NCBI GenBank assembly: GCA_947085035.1
Contig: CAMTUW010000011.1
Span: 1-5,522, forward strand
Source of the DNA: CAMTUW01 sp947085035
GTDB taxonomy: Bacteria > Actinomycetota > Coriobacteriia > Anaerosomatales > PHET01
Reading direction: 5' to 3'
DNA: 5,522 nucleotides
Below the pieces are notes generated by a model, which did no database searches, had not been told where the DNA came from, and was given only the letters and a program-made list of their open reading frames with translations. The stretch's first letter is position 1. Each line of letters opens with the position of its first letter. A program made the translations under genes and the position numbers. Shown here piece by piece: positions 4,592-5,522 of this stretch.

Positions 4592-5522
4592 CCGGTGCGA
4601 TTGAGCTCGTCGGCCTCACCAAGCACTACGGTGACGCACCGGCCCTCGACGGGGTCGACCTCGTGGTCCCCGAGGGAGCGGTCTTCGGGTTCCTCGGCCC
4701 CAACGGGGCGGGGAAGACGACCACGCTGCGTATCCTCAACGGGCTCGCGCACGCGACGTCCGGGCGGGCTTGGGTCTTCGGGCACCCCGCCGGGAGCAGG
4801 GAGGCGCGTGCAGCCACCGGCTTTCTCCCCGACGTGCCCGGCTACTACGAGTGGATGCGCGCCGATGAGTTCCTGCACTTCACCGCATCGCTGTTCGGAG
4901 TGGAGTGCGGCGTGGCGACCGAGCGCGTGAAGGTGTTGCTCGAGATGGTCGGCCTTGCTGGCGTCTCCACCCGCATCGGCGGCTTCTCGCGGGGCATGAA
5001 GCAGCGTCTGGGGGTCGCGCAAGCGCTCGTGAACGCACCAAGGCTCCTGATGCTCGACGAGCCCACCAGCGCGCTCGATCCGGTGGGGCGCCGCGACATC
5101 CTCGAGATGATCAGGTCGCTGCGCGGTAGGACGACGGTGCTCTTCTCGACGCACATCCTGGCCGACGTCGAGCGGGTGTGTGACACCGTCGCCGTCCTCG
5201 CGCGCGGCAGGGTCGTCGCTCATGGGTCGCTCGAGCAGCTGACCGGAGGTCATGCGGCGCATCGGATCGCTCTTGCGGTCGAAGGCGACGACGGCCGGCT
5301 CCTCGATGCTCTGCGCGACGCGCCATGGGTCCGCGCCGTCGAGCGGGAAGGGGAGACCCTGTCGGTCGCGGTGACCGACCCAGAGGTAGCCGGCAGGGAG
5401 ACACCGGCGCTGCTCGCCCGCCTGGGAATCGGCCTGCGACGGTTCGAGTCGGCCGAGGCGAGCCTGGAGGATGTCTTCATGGACCTCGTGGGCGGCCACG
5501 CGGGCAACGAGGCCGAGGGGCG
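4588..5522 (+). CDS. ABC transporter ATP-binding protein (CcmA/YxlF type), 3' end cut by window edge
   Basis: The window holds 311 codons from GTG 4588 with no stop. The nucleotide-binding domain is complete: Walker A GPNGAGKT (37-44), signature SRGMKQR (134-140) in place of the classic LSGGQ, Walker B LLMLDE (153-158), D-loop SALD (161-164) and switch histidine H189 in FSTHI. At the Q-loop the sequence is FLPDVPGYYEW, with Asp82 where many ABC ATPases have Gln; proline-acidic forms are usual in this subfamily. A C-terminal DUF4162-like domain (about 225-300) ends in ASLEDVFMDL, the usual tail, so only a few residues are lost. It would power an exporter whose membrane permease is expected directly downstream, outside the window. 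The start overlaps the PLDc_N stop as GTGA, with no strong ribosome-binding site, so translation is probably coupled. Confidence 0.95.
   Translation, partial: MTGAIELVGLTKHYGDAPALDGVDLVVPEGAVFGFLGPNGAGKTTTLRILNGLAHATSGRAWVFGHPAGSREARAATGFLPDVPGYYEWMRADEFLHFTASLFGVECGVATERVKVLLEMVGLAGVSTRIGGFSRGMKQRLGVAQALVNAPRLLMLDEPTSALDPVGRRDILEMIRSLRGRTTVLFSTHILADVERVCDTVAVLARGRVVAHGSLEQLTGGHAAHRIALAVEGDDGRLLDALRDAPWVRAVEREGETLSVAVTDPEVAGRETPALLARLGIGLRRFESAEASLEDVFMDLVGGHAGNEAEG

Noticed and set aside
4156..5499. 447-codon open frame on the minus strand
   Set aside because: It is antisense to the ABC ATPase and PLDc_N genes, which show intact motifs on the plus strand. Long antisense frames are common in high-GC coding DNA, and its sequence has no family features.
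1..5522. CRISPR array, tRNA, rRNA, insertion sequence or integrase gene
   Set aside because: No regularly spaced repeats, tRNA-like cloverleaf, rRNA sequence, transposase or tyrosine recombinase motifs were seen on either strand.

Overview
The window is high-GC DNA with strongly GC-biased third codon positions and several GTG starts. The HsdM type and the PLDc_N/ABC operon suggest an actinobacterial or Coriobacteriia-like lineage, but this is a tentative inference because no rRNA or other marker gene is present. No tRNA, rRNA, CRISPR array, transposase or integrase gene was seen.

The layout has three blocks. (1) Positions 1-2578, minus strand: part of a type I restriction-modification operon. 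A complete hsdM (DNA adenine methyltransferase subunit) overlaps by ATGA a YhcG/DUF1016-type PD-(D/E)XK nuclease gene that runs off the left edge a few codons before its expected end. The hsdS and hsdR genes would lie further left. (2) Positions about 2783-4074, minus strand: what looks like a fragment of an integron gene-cassette array. A GNAT acetyltransferase gene is followed by a 105-bp site with attC architecture (core boxes GCCTAAC and GTTATGC, 5- and 6-nt spacers, paired inner boxes with one extra base). A higB-higA toxin-antitoxin unit follows, and its far edge carries GCATAAC, the exact complement of its own leading box, with the higA stop codon inside it. After that edge comes a hairpin-rich stretch with no recognisable closing core box, so the array appears to end or decay there, 268 bp upstream of hsdM. 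(3) Positions 4095-5522, plus strand: three tightly overlapping genes (a 65-aa unknown, a two-TM PLDc_N-domain protein, and an ABC transporter ATPase that runs off the right edge). The last two recall the yxlE-yxlF pair of the Bacillus sigY operon.

Functionally, a defence locus (type I RM plus YhcG) sits beside a small mobile region carrying a self-stabilising toxin-antitoxin pair and an acetyltransferase. That region abuts, within 20 bp, an unrelated housekeeping-type transporter operon on the other strand. The most notable point is the attC-like site and the exact cassette boundaries around higBA, with no integrase in view. This could be a CALIN-type element (attC sites lacking a nearby integrase) or the edge of a larger integron.
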